Source of the DNA: Heloderma charlesbogerti
Lineage: Eukaryota > Chordata > Lepidosauria > Squamata > Helodermatidae
Assembly: GCA_026122225.1 (NCBI GenBank)
Contig: JANEZZ010002065.1
Location: forward strand, 806,001-870,000
Direction of reading: 5' to 3'
DNA: 64,000 bases
The notes under the pieces were generated by a model. It was given only the letters and a program-made list of their open reading frames with translations, was not told the DNA's origin and searched no databases. This document shows, piece by piece, positions 1-9,748 of this stretch (positions are counted from its first letter, which is position 1; each line of letters begins with the position of its first letter). The translations under genes were made by a program, and so were the position numbers.

Positions 1-423
1 TGTATTACTGTTTCTGTGCTCTCAATTTCATCGAAGAGTGAGAGGTTCCAGGGGCATAAAGGATGTTTAGTTTCCCATTCATTCATTTATTAAATTTCTT
101 AATCGCCCATCTGGCTGATCACCCAGCCACTCTGGGCAATGTACAGCAATACAACAGTTTTTAATTCTACATTAAAACATCATATTCCTAAAAATACCCT
201 AACCCACCCCAAATGCCTGCCTGAACAACCACCTTTTTAAATGCATGGTGGAAGCTCATTAAAGAGGGGGCATGGCAGAGTTCTCTAGGGAGGGAGTTCC
301 ACAGAGTGGGGGCCACCCCAGAGAAGGCCCTTTCCCTCGTCCTCACCAGCCTAGCTCTCCTGGCTGATGGGACAGAGAGAAGGCCATCCGAGGCTGATCT
401 TGTTAAGCAGCCTGTCTGGTGTT

Positions 424-431
424 GCTGGAGG
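424..431. repeat. Target-site duplication, left copy
   Basis: GCTGGAGG lies directly before the MITE at 432 and is repeated exactly at 1137-1144 directly after it. Removing the MITE and one copy restores the L2 reading seen at 15280-15300. Confidence 0.95.
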
Positions 432-1136
432 TAGGGGTGGACGAAAGTCCCTTACCTGTCGTCGAAGGACGTTCGCGGTGGGGGGGAGGCTGCTCCCCCC
501 GCGAAGTTCCGGCCGGGAGGGGAGGCTTCCCCCCTCGCCCCAGCCGAAATTCAGGCCGGGGGGGAGGCTTCCCGGCCGCGAACGCGAAAGTTTTTTTTTT
601 AAAAAAAACGCCCCCTGTTAGGCTACGTGACGATACGTGACGTAGCGTTGCCCTTATTTTCACCGTAGTCTACGTAAACATTGACATAGACTACAGTGAC
701 CAAATAAGGAACGGGAATGGCGGCTCCCTATGGGGGCCGCCATTATCCGTACGCGCTTTTTTTTTTTTTAAGTCACCCGTGATAGGCTACGTGACAATTG
801 ACGTAGCCTATCACGGCTGACTTTGCAAATCTAGCCGTGATAGGCTACGTGAATCGTCACGTACCCTATCAGGGGGCGTTTGTTTTTTTTTTTCTTTGAT
901 TGCAATGGTGGCGGTGGCAGCCGGTCGAAAGACCGGCTGCCGCTCCCGCCCCGCTCGAACACCCGCCGAACCGCCGGCCGGACCCACCACCGGGAGGGAC
1001 ATTCGGTGAAGGTAAGTCCCGTCCTGGGGGGGGGCGGGGGGGTTCGGAGGATTTCTCCCCAAAACTTGTTCGGGGGGCCGAACACGTTGGCGCTCGGCCC
1101 CCCGAAGTTTCGGGGAGAAATTCTCCGCCATCCCTA
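432..1136 (+). mobile_element. GC-rich hairpin hAT-like MITE, copy 1
   Basis: This 705-bp non-autonomous element starts TAGGGGTGGACGAAAG and ends GCCATCCCTA. It is flanked by a perfect 8-bp duplication, GCTGGAGG, at 424-431 and 1137-1144, which fits hAT-type transposition. It has no transposase frame. The interior is a string of hairpins: 652-709, 716-744, 779-814 (14-nt perfect arms), 837-871, 916-941 (11-nt perfect arms, GAAA loop) and a terminal one at 1046-1126. It is very GC- and CpG-rich compared with its surroundings. AGGTAAG-like donor motifs point outward near both ends (451-457 on minus, 1011-1017 on plus). It interrupts an L2 fragment. The same family is at 60453-61053 and about 50820-51361. 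The hAT assignment is inferred from the duplication length and short inverted ends. Confidence 0.85.
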
Positions 1137-1180
1137 GCTGGAGGCACTTCTTAAGATAGGCTGGGCTGGAACCATATCAC

Positions 1181-1769
1181 AGGTTGCACTAAGGTCTACT
1201 GGAATAAAGAAACAATAGTCACTCCTCAAAGCCAGAAATTAGTTTAACTGATCCTTATAAAGATCATATGATACTGGTCCTGTTAAAAAAAAAAAATTCT
1301 CATGGACCAAGAGATTATATAACCTTGTTCTGAAAATTCATTATTAAAGGCATTACTCTTATGGCACTCTCCTATACCTGTCTGTTCAGAAGGAAGTCAC
1401 ATCGACTTCAGTGGGACTTACTCCCAGGTCAGTGTGTATAGTACTGCAACCTAATGAACTTCAGGGATAGGTTACCCACCAGCAGTACATGCCTGTAGAC
1501 TAGAAATTAACCAACTTGCCCTGTCCATTGATTGCCACAGTTCTTCCTCATACAGCATGTAGATTGAAAAAGCCTAAATGAGTACTTGAGATCTGAGGTC
1601 ATGATCATTAGCTAGTACAATTTTATGGCAGTTATTTTTTGTTAAACATTAGAGATTATCTACATTCTGTTACCATAGAAATTATCGTTCCTGGCCGTAT
1701 CAGATTCTACATCTGAGAAGGTTTCTTTTCCTACAGATTTATGTATTTTAGTATTTTAGCATTTTAGCT
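1181..1769. other. Mostly unassigned; short dispersed-repeat half at 1395-1452
   Basis: No gene was seen. The segment 1395-1452 (TCAGTGGGACTTACTCCCAG, then a TATAGTACTGCAACC end) matches half of a short palindromic repeat. More complete or related pieces are at 18565-18640, 20225-20310 and 32182-32257. Confidence 0.4.
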
Positions 1770-1978
1770 TTCTAAATTTTTATCTTTGCTGTTTTAAATC
1801 TGTATTTTAAACTCCTGCACTGCTGCTAGGTTTTATTGTGGTTGTATTGTTATATTGTGGTTTTAATGTTCTGTATATTTTAAATTGTTTTATTGTGTGT
1901 TGCTTGGATTTAATTTTTGTGAACCGCTCAGAGAGCTTCGGCTATTGGGCGGTATAGAAATAAATAAATAAATGAAGT
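1770..1978 (+). mobile_element. LINE 3' tail (L2/CR1-like UTR)
   Basis: A T-rich 3' untranslated region leads into GAACCGCTCAGAGAGCTTCG, then GGCTATTGGGCGG and a (TAAA)n-like tail. The same terminal block recurs at 37790-37985 and, inverted, at 53878-53935. It carries no coding sequence. The clade is uncertain, because several reptile LINEs and SINEs share this tail type. Confidence 0.6.
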
Positions 1979-2051
1979 AATAATTTGTAATAAGAACCAT
2001 GGGATTTATTTGTGTATTAAAGGTACCTTCATTATTATTTTTTTAAGGAAA

Positions 2052-2200
2052 GTTATAGAATCATAGAATCATAGAATAGTAGGGTTGAAAGGGGCCTACA
2101 AGACCATCAAGTCCAACCTCCTGCTCAATGCAGGAATCCAAGTCAGTTGATTCAGGACCTAGCATCCTACCTATGTCTTTAGAAGCCACTTGGTGTTAGA
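2052..2200 (-). mobile_element. CR1 LINE 3' end fragment
   Basis: The block begins with tandem ATAGAATC units, the reverse complement of the ATTCTATG-type octamer repeats that end many amniote CR1 elements. A CR1-like 3' UTR follows (GGGTTGAAAGGGGCC, TCAAGTCCAACC, CAATGCAGGAATCC). It is non-coding and 5'-truncated. Confidence 0.7.
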
Positions 2201-3853
2201 ATGATTAGAAGCCAGATTACAGAAAGAGGAATCAGTTCAAACTACAACAGACAGATGAATTAACTGGTCGATAAACTTTGGAATGATGCTGGAATTTCAG
2301 CTTAAATCCCAACCTTAATTGCAACAAGGGATGATGTAATGCTCCGTGCAGGCCACACAACTCTGGATACATAAATTGGATTAGTAGGGAAGTACAGATT
2401 TTATCTGAGTGTCAAGAGTTGAAACCGTAGCTCATGTTCAAGGAAAGTTCACATTAAATAAATGGGTTGATAAAAACACATATTCAGACAGTATAGAAGA
2501 AATCATTTGTTTGGAGTGCTTATCTAAAAAGAATTCCTGCTGCCCCCTTTTTGAAATATTCTAACCATTATAAAAAGTTGATACAACATAAGATGGAGGA
2601 AGGTTGGATGGAGTTGGCACAGGCATTGGAGACATGGTATCATGAAATTGTAGAAGTTGGTCCATGATAGGTAACTAGGGGTGGTATTTTCACAAACAAG
2701 AAGCGGGACAACACATGTAGAATCCACAAAGGAGAACATGCCCAAAATGGCTTTGGGTATTTTTATGTTTTTATAGAACTAGGGGTGGACATCTAGTAGA
2801 GCCAGCGCTGGAACTGCATAGTAGGAAACTCACCACCACACAAGTTCTCTATGTGGGCCAGATATGAGCCTTTGGGAATTTAAGCCCCTTTGCTAGTACT
2901 CCCCTCTTTGGTACCCTTGGATTTATGCAGAGTTGATCTAGCTGCAACAGCAGTACAAATAGTGGCATATAAAATTATTTTTAACCAACAGTTTAACATT
3001 CTCTTTAGGAATGCAGTGATGATTACTCCAAATACTTTCCATACATTCCCTCTGGTAATGAGACTACATTTCTTTCACAGACCCTAGGGAAAAATTACTG
3101 TAGCGAAATCCACATAAGGCTTCTTTTAAACACTATGTGGAAAATTCAGCTGGCACAGATTGCAGCAGATCATCTCCTAACAGGGATGTGATCTCAGGAG
3201 CATATTACATTAATTCTCCAGTATCTGTGCTAGATCCCTATGACCTTCCAGAACAAATACACACAAAACCCTAAAGGGTCCCTTAAGACATAGAGACAGT
3301 CCCATCGCACCTCTCAGAACATCTCTCATCTTGAAAGTTTCACCTCTACACCAAATTCAGATAGCACAGAAACATAGATGAGACTTCTGAGCAGCTACTT
3401 AGCAATTCTTGAACACCCCTTCATTGTAGATTTGATGTCCCGAAGCATTTCAATGACTTTTAAAAAATACTGGCCTGGTTTTGGTGGCTAATTGGTGGCT
3501 GATTGGTGTCTTTACAAGCAGGTAAGCATTTGCATGTTTCCATGGTTACAGGGAACAACTCCTTTAAATCTAATCAAGGAGGAAATATGTATATTCTATG
3601 GTACATGTATGGTAGTTCAGAGCTTTTCTGATGTTCCTAGCAACTTTTCAAGCTGTGCCTTCCAGAATCAAAATGGATTCTTGAGCCAAGCCACCAAATT
3701 TGGGATTTGCATTTATACATAATAAGTCCTGATAGTGGAGGCATGGCTCAGAAAAAGGACACTCTCTCTCCATTCCTCCCTTCTCTCCCCTGCTCCCACC
3801 ACTTAGGGCCAAAACAGGTATGTTTGTAAATGTTGCAGCGACAGCTTTTTCCC
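2201..3853. other. Unassigned AT-moderate sequence
   Basis: No gene, RNA or repeat was recognised with confidence. Open frames here are short, lack family motifs and look like chance. Confidence 0.5.
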
Positions 3854-3982
3854 CATTTTCATTTTTACTCTAGAGTAGATGCAAGTCCAACAATGTGGAT
3901 TGGAGACCTAGCAGAGGGAGTAAGGGGTTCTTTCAGCTGGACTGGGACCCCCACACCTACTCTGGAGTAAAAATGAAAAATG
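3854..3982. repeat. Inverted repeat, possible foldback element
   Basis: The arms at 3854-3878 and 3957-3982 are reverse complements with few mismatches (CATTTTCATTTTTACTC against its complement, and CTCTAGAGTAG against CTACTCTGGAG). The loop is about 78 bp. No flanking duplication was identified. It may be a small palindromic MITE. Confidence 0.55.
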
Positions 3983-5060
3983 ACATGGCTGCTAGACAAG
4001 CATTTGAAGCACTGTGTTGGATCAGTTGCATCAAAAGATTGCTTTATAATCCAGCTTCATATTGCAACACTGCTGGGAACTCTGCTGCCACTTCTGCAGA
4101 AACATCACTTGACCTAGGTTCCCCAGCTGATTCCCTCTGTAAGACAAGTTCAAGGAGAATGCAACACAGTTGTTAGTACAATGGGTTGCTTGGGTCCCTC
4201 AGTTACATGTGAACATTTGTCCTGCATTCACTGCAGCAGACTCGGTAAAGGGGCTAACCACAAAGCAAAAGGTTAAAGTACAAGCAAGCAGTCAGATACA
4301 AGGGGCTGGGCTAAGGCAGGAGTGATCAAGATAGCAGGCAGATGTCAAAACACACTTAGGCAGTCAGAGGCATTACACAGCCCAGAAGCAGAGTCAAGCA
4401 GAAATCCAAGGCCAGTAGCACAGAAATTCAATCATAATGCAAGGCCAGGTAAACAGAATGCAAAAACTAGTAAGACATTACTTCCAGCACTGACTAGGCC
4501 GCCACTTAAGGCTTTTATCACCAGAGCTTATTGAGCTCCACCCAGGCTCAGCTGCAGTACATTAGGGCTCTCTGGCCAGAGCCCTACTCATGAGAAGTCA
4601 CTTTCTCCTAAGGAGTCCTTTTTTGCAAGTGGGCATTCCTTCACCTGGCCATGGTCTGAGCCTGTTGCTGGGCTGAGTGGTGGCTCAACATCCCCCTCAG
4701 ACTCAGAAGAAGAACTTCTGAGTTCTTCCCCCCACCTTTCAAGGGGAATGGTTCTCTCTCCTGAGGGCCAAGACCTTCTCAATCAGCCCCAGGATCCCCT
4801 GAAGCACCTTGTTTTCCAGGGACATTTGCCTCAGAAGGCTCCAGAACATCATCTGAGGAACATTCCACCAGAAGGGGCATGACACCATTGGTGGCTTGCA
4901 AACCAAGCTTTGTAGTGAAATTGCTCCTGATTTTCAAGGAGCAAGTGTCCAGTGAAATCCTGTGGGTAACAAACATACAATCAGATGTCCCATAGTGATG
5001 GCCATTTCAAAAATGTTAAGGCCACAACCCAATACACAGTTAAATCTGCTTAAACCCAAT
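3983..5060. other. Unassigned; possible old LTR-type repeat at 4170-4560
   Basis: No coding sequence was supported. The segment about 4170-4560 has the purine-rich, CAG-rich style of degenerate reptile LTR sequences, but no paired LTR, primer site or polypurine tract was found, so the class stays open. Confidence 0.25.
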
Positions 5061-5165
5061 GTGTTGGACCGTGGCCCATACGAATATTGCAAGCTGCCAG
5101 GTTTTCCTACCTAAACTAGTATTGTCTACTCTGAGCGGCAGCTGCTTTCTAGGGTCTCAGGGCCA
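5061..5165 (-). mobile_element. Fragment of tRNA-head SINE (tail part)
   Basis: The words TAGTATTGTCTACTCTGA, GGCAGCTGCT and TAGGGTCTCAGG match the body of the SINE copies at 21948, 36305 and 48355. The tRNA-like head is absent here. Confidence 0.5.
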
Positions 5166-5337
5166 AACTAAATATTAATCAAATCATGTGTAGCAGAGAT
5201 ACGCATGGTTGGATTGATTTATTTTATACTTTCTTTTCTTTAATGATTCTGCATAGTACAATGAGCTTATCTTCTGCAAATACTGTAAAAGTCAACTATT
5301 CAAACAAATAAAAAGAAACCGTAAGCCTGCAGACCCT

Positions 5338-5571
5338 ATTAGGATTGGGAACATGGCACTCCAGGAGGGGGGGTTGAAGTTCTCCCCCATCCTGTTTTTG
5401 TCCCAAATTCCACTACTACCACCCTGCCTCCATTCCACCTCCACTGATTTCAATGGAGACAGGTTTTCTTTCTTTTTTAACCCCCACAGGAGATGGTGTT
5501 TTGGACCAAAAACAGGTGCGGGAAAGCTTAGATCCCCCCACTTCACAGAGAGCCATGGTCCCAGTCCTAAT
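5338..5571. mobile_element. Palindromic MITE, copy 1
   Basis: The ends are inverted repeats: ATTAGGATTGGGAACATGGC at 5338-5357 and the complement of ATTAGGACTGGGACCATGGC at 5552-5571, with three mismatches in 20. Between them is a block (GGGTTGAAGTTCTCCCC, then TTTTTGTCCCAAATTCCAC) that is also found at 13045-13135. There is no long open frame. The class is unknown. Confidence 0.6.
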
Positions 5572-5794
5572 TGGGGCCATGCATGCTTATACTGAAGTTA
5601 AAAAAAAATCCAATCAGGCATAACTCCGCTATGTGTGATTTGACAAACATTTAGTTTTGCCCTCAGGCAACACCACTCATAGGGTTAACATCACCTGTAT
5701 CCTAGTTAAGGGCGCTATCTCTGTAAGTCTGTTGTTGCCGGTGTGTCATAATAGCACTTTTCCTACTGCTGAAGTCATGAAAACCAATGCAGTT

Positions 5795-5910
5795 GGATCC
5801 ATGTGCCTCTCTATTTGTCCTTAAGTTATCTGATTGTATATTTTCTGTTGTTTTAATCAGTCTTATAAGCCTCTTTGACCTTGGGAGGAGGCGGAATAAA
5901 AATAAGCAAC
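5795..5910 (+). mobile_element. LINE 3' tail fragment
   Basis: A T-rich UTR is followed by GCCTCTTTGACCTTGGGAGG, AGGCGGAATAAAAATAAG. This resembles the terminal GGGCGG-TATAAATA block of L2/CR1-like elements. It is short and non-coding. Confidence 0.5.
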
Positions 5911-6239
5911 GTTCTTTTTAAAAGCCAGCATACCAGTAATCAGAAACAGAAAACAATTTATGAGGCATGATCCCAGAAAGGGGCACCAAGGCTTCCTAAA
6001 TGGATTTAAAATCCATGTGAACATATGCCAGGACAGCTGGGACTGTTTCAGCGGGGGAGGGGGATCCTTCTCTCCTCCTATATTTTGCCTCCCTCCTGTG
6101 TTTCTCTTTGGTTTGTTTGGAGTAGTATTGGTAAGATGAAAGAATAAATGAAGGTGTAGATAGAGATGATGTAACGTAATGGCAGGCTAGATTTAGTGGT
6201 AGGATAACTGAGGTATCTTCTTGTGGGGAGAGGGAATGT

Positions 6240-6441
6240 CCTGTTCTCAGTCCGTTTACTTGTGACAGGAGCGCCCTAGCTGCCTCTTTCAGTCTACTCC
6301 AATAGACAACTCAAGACACAGACAAAAGGATTCTTTTCAAGGCTTTAATCCTTTTACAACTTAATGACTCTTTCAGATGCTAATCACCAGCAACTAAACA
6401 ATGAACAGCAGAGTAGCCTATGCTCTGGGTTAGGCAGTTGG
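6240..6441 (-). mobile_element. Possible LTR-type host sequence left of Bov-B
   Basis: Read on the minus strand, this contains an ATTAAAGCC / GAAAAGAATCC segment followed by a TGTCTGTGTCTTGAG-like stretch, which resembles the R-U5 part of a retrotransposon LTR. It is continuous with 7955-8300 once the Bov-B and one target duplication are removed. A matching second LTR was not found, so this is a weak call. Confidence 0.3.
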
Positions 6442-7926
6442 TGGGCCTTAGGAAGCATTAGTAACAACAAAGCTAGTGGAGATGACAGTATTCCAGCCGA
6501 GCTATTTAAAATCCTAAAAGATGATGCTGTTAAAGTGCTGCATTCAATATGCCAACAAATCTGGAACACTCAACAGTGGCCACAAGACTGGAAAAGGTCA
6601 GTTTACATTCCAATTCCAAAGAAGGGCAATGCCAAAGAGTGTTCAAACTACCGCACAATTGCGCTCATTTCACATGCCAGCAAGGTGATGCTCAAAATCC
6701 TACAAGCTAGGCTTCAGCAGTATGCGAACTGAGAACTACCGGAAGTACAAGCTGGGTTTCGAAGAGGCAGAGGAACTAGAGATCAAATCGCCAACATTCG
6801 CTGCATCATGGAGAAAGCAAGAGAATTCCAGAAAAACGCCTATTTCTCCTTCATTGACTACGCTAAAGCCTTTGATTGTGTGGATCACAACAAACTGTGG
6901 CAAATTCTTAAAGTGATGGGAGTACCAGACCACCTTACCTGTCTCCTGAGAAACCTGTACGAGGGTCAAGAAGCAACAGTAAGAACCAGACATGGAACAA
7001 CCGAGTGGTTCAAAATTGGGAAAGGAGTACGACAAGGCTGCATATTGTCACCCTGCTTATTTAACTTATATGCAGAGTACATTATGAGAAATGCCGGGTT
7101 GGATGAATCAGAGGTCGGAATTAAGATTGCTGGGAGAATTATCAACAACCTCCGATATGCAGACGATACCACCCTAATGGCAGAAAGCGAAGAGGATCTC
7201 AAGAGCCTCTTGTTGAGGGTGAAAGAGGAGAGTGCAAAAGCTGGTTTGAAACTCAACATTAAAAAAACGAAGATCATGGCATCTGGCCCCATCACTTCCT
7301 GGCATATAGAAGGGGAAGAAATGGAAGCAGTGACAGATTTTACTTTCTTGGGCTCCAAGATCACCGCAGACGGTGACTGTAGCCATGAAATTAAAAGATG
7401 CTTGCTCCTTGGGAGGAAAGCTACGGCCAACCTAGACAGCATAGTAAGAAGCAGAGACATCACCTTGCCGACAAAGGTCCGTCTAATCAAAGCTATGGTT
7501 TTCCCAGTAGTAATGTGTGGCTGTGAGAGCTGGACTATAAGGAAGGCTGAGCGCCGAAGAATTGATGCTTTCGAACTGTGGTGCTGGAGAAGACTCTTAC
7601 GAGTCCCCTGGACTGCAAGGAGGTCAAATCAGTCCATCCTAAAGGAAATCAACCCTGAGTGCTCATTGGAAGGACAGATGCTGAAGCTGAAGCTCCAATA
7701 TTTTGGCCACCTAATGCGAAGAGAAAACTCCCTGGAAAAGACCCTGATGCTGGGAAAGACTGAAGGCAAAAGGAGAAGGGGACGGCAGAGGATGAGATGG
7801 CTAGATAGCATCACGGATGCAATGAATATGAACTTGAGCACGCTCCGGGAGAGAGCGCAGGACAGGAAGGCCTGGCGTGCTATGGTCCATGGGGTCACGA
7901 AGAGTCGGACACGACTGAACGACTGA
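6442..7926 (+). pseudogene. Bov-B ORF2 fragment: RT and C-terminus, one stop
   Basis: The frame is open for about 494 codons except for one TGA at 6730-6732, probably a CGA to TGA change. The first part carries the RT fingers region (GDDSIPAELFKILKDDAVK). The second, numbered from Met at 6808, has motif A (FIDYAKAFD, residues 15-23), motif B (RQGCILSP, 75-82) and catalytic YADD (117-120, bases 7156-7167). The C-terminal domain has CESWTIRKAE, WCWRRLLRVPW and a basic GRQRMRW stretch. It ends SRTRLND at 7926. It lacks the endonuclease domain, so it cannot move by itself. It is the least damaged reading frame in the window. Confidence 0.92.
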
Positions 7927-7943
7927 ACAACAACAACAACAAA
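6442..7943 (+). mobile_element. Bov-B (RTE) LINE, copy 1, 5'-truncated
   Basis: An 11-bp duplication, AGGCAGTTGGT, lies at 6432-6442 and 7944-7954 (the element edge is ambiguous by one base). The element holds the RT and C-terminal part of the RTE polyprotein. It ends in the Bov-B 3' terminus (GGGGTCACGAAGAGTCGGAC, then ACTGAAC repeats and (AAC)n). It is 5'-truncated within the RT region, as expected from target-primed reverse transcription. Copies 2-4 in this window are its relatives. Bov-B is the RTE family shared by squamates and ruminants. Confidence 0.93.
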
Positions 7944-7954
7944 AGGCAGTTGGT

Positions 7955-8430
7955 CCCCGTTTGAAGGAGAATCACTTGCAGACCCTGAACTTATAGGCTA
8001 GGGAGAGTTCCTCCCTCTTTCCCTTGGGTCCACGGGACGCGACCATTGCTTGCACGCCAAAGGGGCGCTACATCTCCTTTCTGCGCCCTCCATCGCTCGT
8101 CACTCCCTGTGTCTGCATCGAGCATCTAGCAAGCCCCCCTCCCACACTCTCTCACTGCCAGGGTCACTATCTCTCTCAGGAATGGTGGCAGGAGGAATCT
8201 CTGCCAGCTGCTGTGCCTGTGAGGGATGAGCGGGCTCCTCTCCCATGGATCGCTGTTCCTCCTCAGAATCAGAACTGTTCAGGGTTCTATGGGCTCAGTT
8301 TCCACCCTGACAACTTGCATTTTTCTTGTACTGTGCTTATTTAATGAAAAAGAGAGAGAAATAAAATACTGACTGTTATTGGGGAGATTAAAAATAGAAT
8401 GAAAGAATAAATAAAGGGGTAATGTCTTGG
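7955..8430. other. Host sequence right of Bov-B copy 1, unassigned
   Basis: This continues the sequence at 6240-6441 across the Bov-B insertion. It is C-rich and CT-rich (8030-8260). A 106-codon frame runs through it but has no family motif. It could belong to a degraded LTR element. Confidence 0.3.
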
Positions 8431-8895
8431 GATAAGGGAAGGTACAGTGGGCAGAGGTAGTATACATGTTTTGCATGCAGAAGGTCTCTGGTTCAATATC
8501 TGGCACTTCTACTTCAAATGCATCAAGTGACAGGTGATATGAAAGAGAGAGACAGAGCTTCAACCTCAGAAGGGGGAGTTGGAGATCCACCCCCCTCCCC
8601 CACCCCCACGCAGCCAGCGCTGAAAGAACCGCACCGGCTACTCTCCAAAGTTGGAAAAGCGCCTCCACCACTCCTCCCACCCTGCCAGCTTCAGCCCAGC
8701 AGGGCACAGGAAACTCAGAAGCCTCTGAGTTCAGAGGCTTCTGAGCAGTGAGGACACAATCAATAGCATTGTGCCCTAAAGAGCCACTGCTAGAGACTAG
8801 GCAACACTGGGTTAGATAGACAAAATAGTTTGACCTCTTGTAAATGGACAAATAGTTCGATCTCCTGGCAGCTTCCTATATTCCTGTGTATGAAC
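8431..8895 (+). mobile_element. tRNA-head SINE split by a MITE
   Basis: The head at 8437-8505 has tRNA-like A and B boxes (GTGGGCAGAGGTAGTATACA and GGTTCAATATCTGGC). The tail resumes at 8780-8895 (GAGCCACTGCTAGAGACTAG, GGGTTAGATAGAC, GGCAGCTTCCTATATTCCTG). Other copies, mostly inverted, are at 21948, 36305, 45540 and 48355. The break between 8535 and 8777 is a MITE insertion. The tail resembles the 3' end of a CR1-like LINE, which is the likely source of its reverse transcriptase. Confidence 0.75.
8536..8776. mobile_element. MITE with GGGCACAATCC-type end, copy 1
   Basis: This is inserted in the SINE. It carries TCAACCTCAGAAGGGGGAGT, TTGGAAAAGCG, TTCAGCCCAGCAGGGCA and a CTCAGAAGCCTCTGAGTTCA hairpin, and it ends CATTGTGCCC before TAA (8777-8779). 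The same internal words occur at 20757-21000 and 34113-34435. The left terminus is missing or diverged. A PIF/Harbinger origin is inferred from the copy at 34040-34435, which has TTA on both sides. Confidence 0.65.
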
Positions 8896-9619
8896 TAAGT
8901 ATTGGGCAATTTTAAAATTCATAATCTTCTCCACTTAAATGAAGCCTGAACACTTTGCTAGACATTATGCAGTGAATTTATAATGATATGTCTTTAATAA
9001 AGGTCTTTGATGAAATCCCTCTGTGTATATCAGAAGCAGTATATTTGTGGCTAAACTCAAAATATGTCAAGACAGAAACATTTTGGGGTGAATATTTGAA
9101 TCCTTTGAGATGTAGTCTACTGAAATATTTATCCACTTCCGGAATAAAAGGGGAAATTGTTTTTTTAAAAAATCTTATGTGAAAGTTAATGAATAGCTTG
9201 CTTTTGAATTAAGAAAAATGCTGTGTGAGTTTTCCTTAATTGGATAGTAAAATATTAATTCTCATGGAATATTTTTTTTAAAAAAAATGTTATGCCTTTA
9301 CTCAGGAAATGGATACATATCTCAGTAGAATACATTTCTTGAAGGGTATAAGAAATAAATAGAATAAACCAAATGATAACTAAAATTGGAACATCTCCTC
9401 ATCCTTTAGGGAAGTTTTAAGCCTATATATACACCGTTTAGCTTTTAATTTAATTTAGTTTCCAATGTTAAACAAAAGCATATAAAAGTATGTTTAAGAA
9501 AGAATAGGTTAAGGAATATATATGAATAACCTGAAATAAGAGACCCAGGGAGGGAAAAACAATGCAGAAAAATAGTACTGATTAAAGAATAGATAGTAAA
9601 ATTAGGACAAATATGCTGA
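8896..9619. other. AT-rich unassigned sequence
   Basis: No gene or clear repeat was seen. Low-complexity A/T runs lie near 9160-9175 and 9270-9290. Confidence 0.5.
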
Positions 9620-9748
9620 GCACTGATCTGAGAGTAGAACAAGAGTTGGACTAGGACTAGAGTAACCCTAGAATCTCTCTAAGTGATTGACTTTGGGCCA
9701 GCTGATCCCCACAGGGTTGTTGTGACATTAACATGGGGCAAGAGGAAG
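9620..9748 (+). mobile_element. Degenerate tRNA-derived SINE remnant
   Basis: The words TTGACTTTGGGCCAGCTGAT and CACAGGGTTGTTGTGACATT match the body of the SINE copies at 25097-25287 and 50375-50640. The tRNA head is eroded. Confidence 0.5.

Larger units (their letters stand above)
60..1180 (-). mobile_element. L2-clade LINE 3' end, split by a MITE
   Basis: The stretch 60-431 is the reverse complement of the last part of an L2-type LINE. It runs from the A-rich tail near 85-100, through the element's terminal region (CACCCAGCCACTCTGGGCAA), into the C-terminal coding region. The L2 copy at 14520-15644 has the same sequence in the plus orientation. The L2 match stops at 431 and resumes at 1145-1180 (AGATAGGCTGGGC), so the element was whole before the 705-bp insertion at 432-1136. 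The coding part is broken and far too short to act. It is a 5'-truncated dead copy, as is usual for LINEs. I am confident of the relation to the other copy; the L2 clade name rests on memory of the family. Confidence 0.85.

Noticed and set aside
403..1154. Overlapping 70-106-codon frames in the GC-rich MITE
   Set aside because: GC-rich sequence has few stop codons. The frames lie in hairpins on both strands and differ between MITE copies.
6240..8430. Endogenous retrovirus or LTR element with paired LTRs
   Set aside because: Only LTR-like style was seen. No LTR pair, primer-binding site or gag/pol similarity was identified, so only a low-confidence note was kept.
8279..8851. 190-codon open frame on minus
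   Set aside because: It is a composite of unassigned sequence, SINE and MITE.
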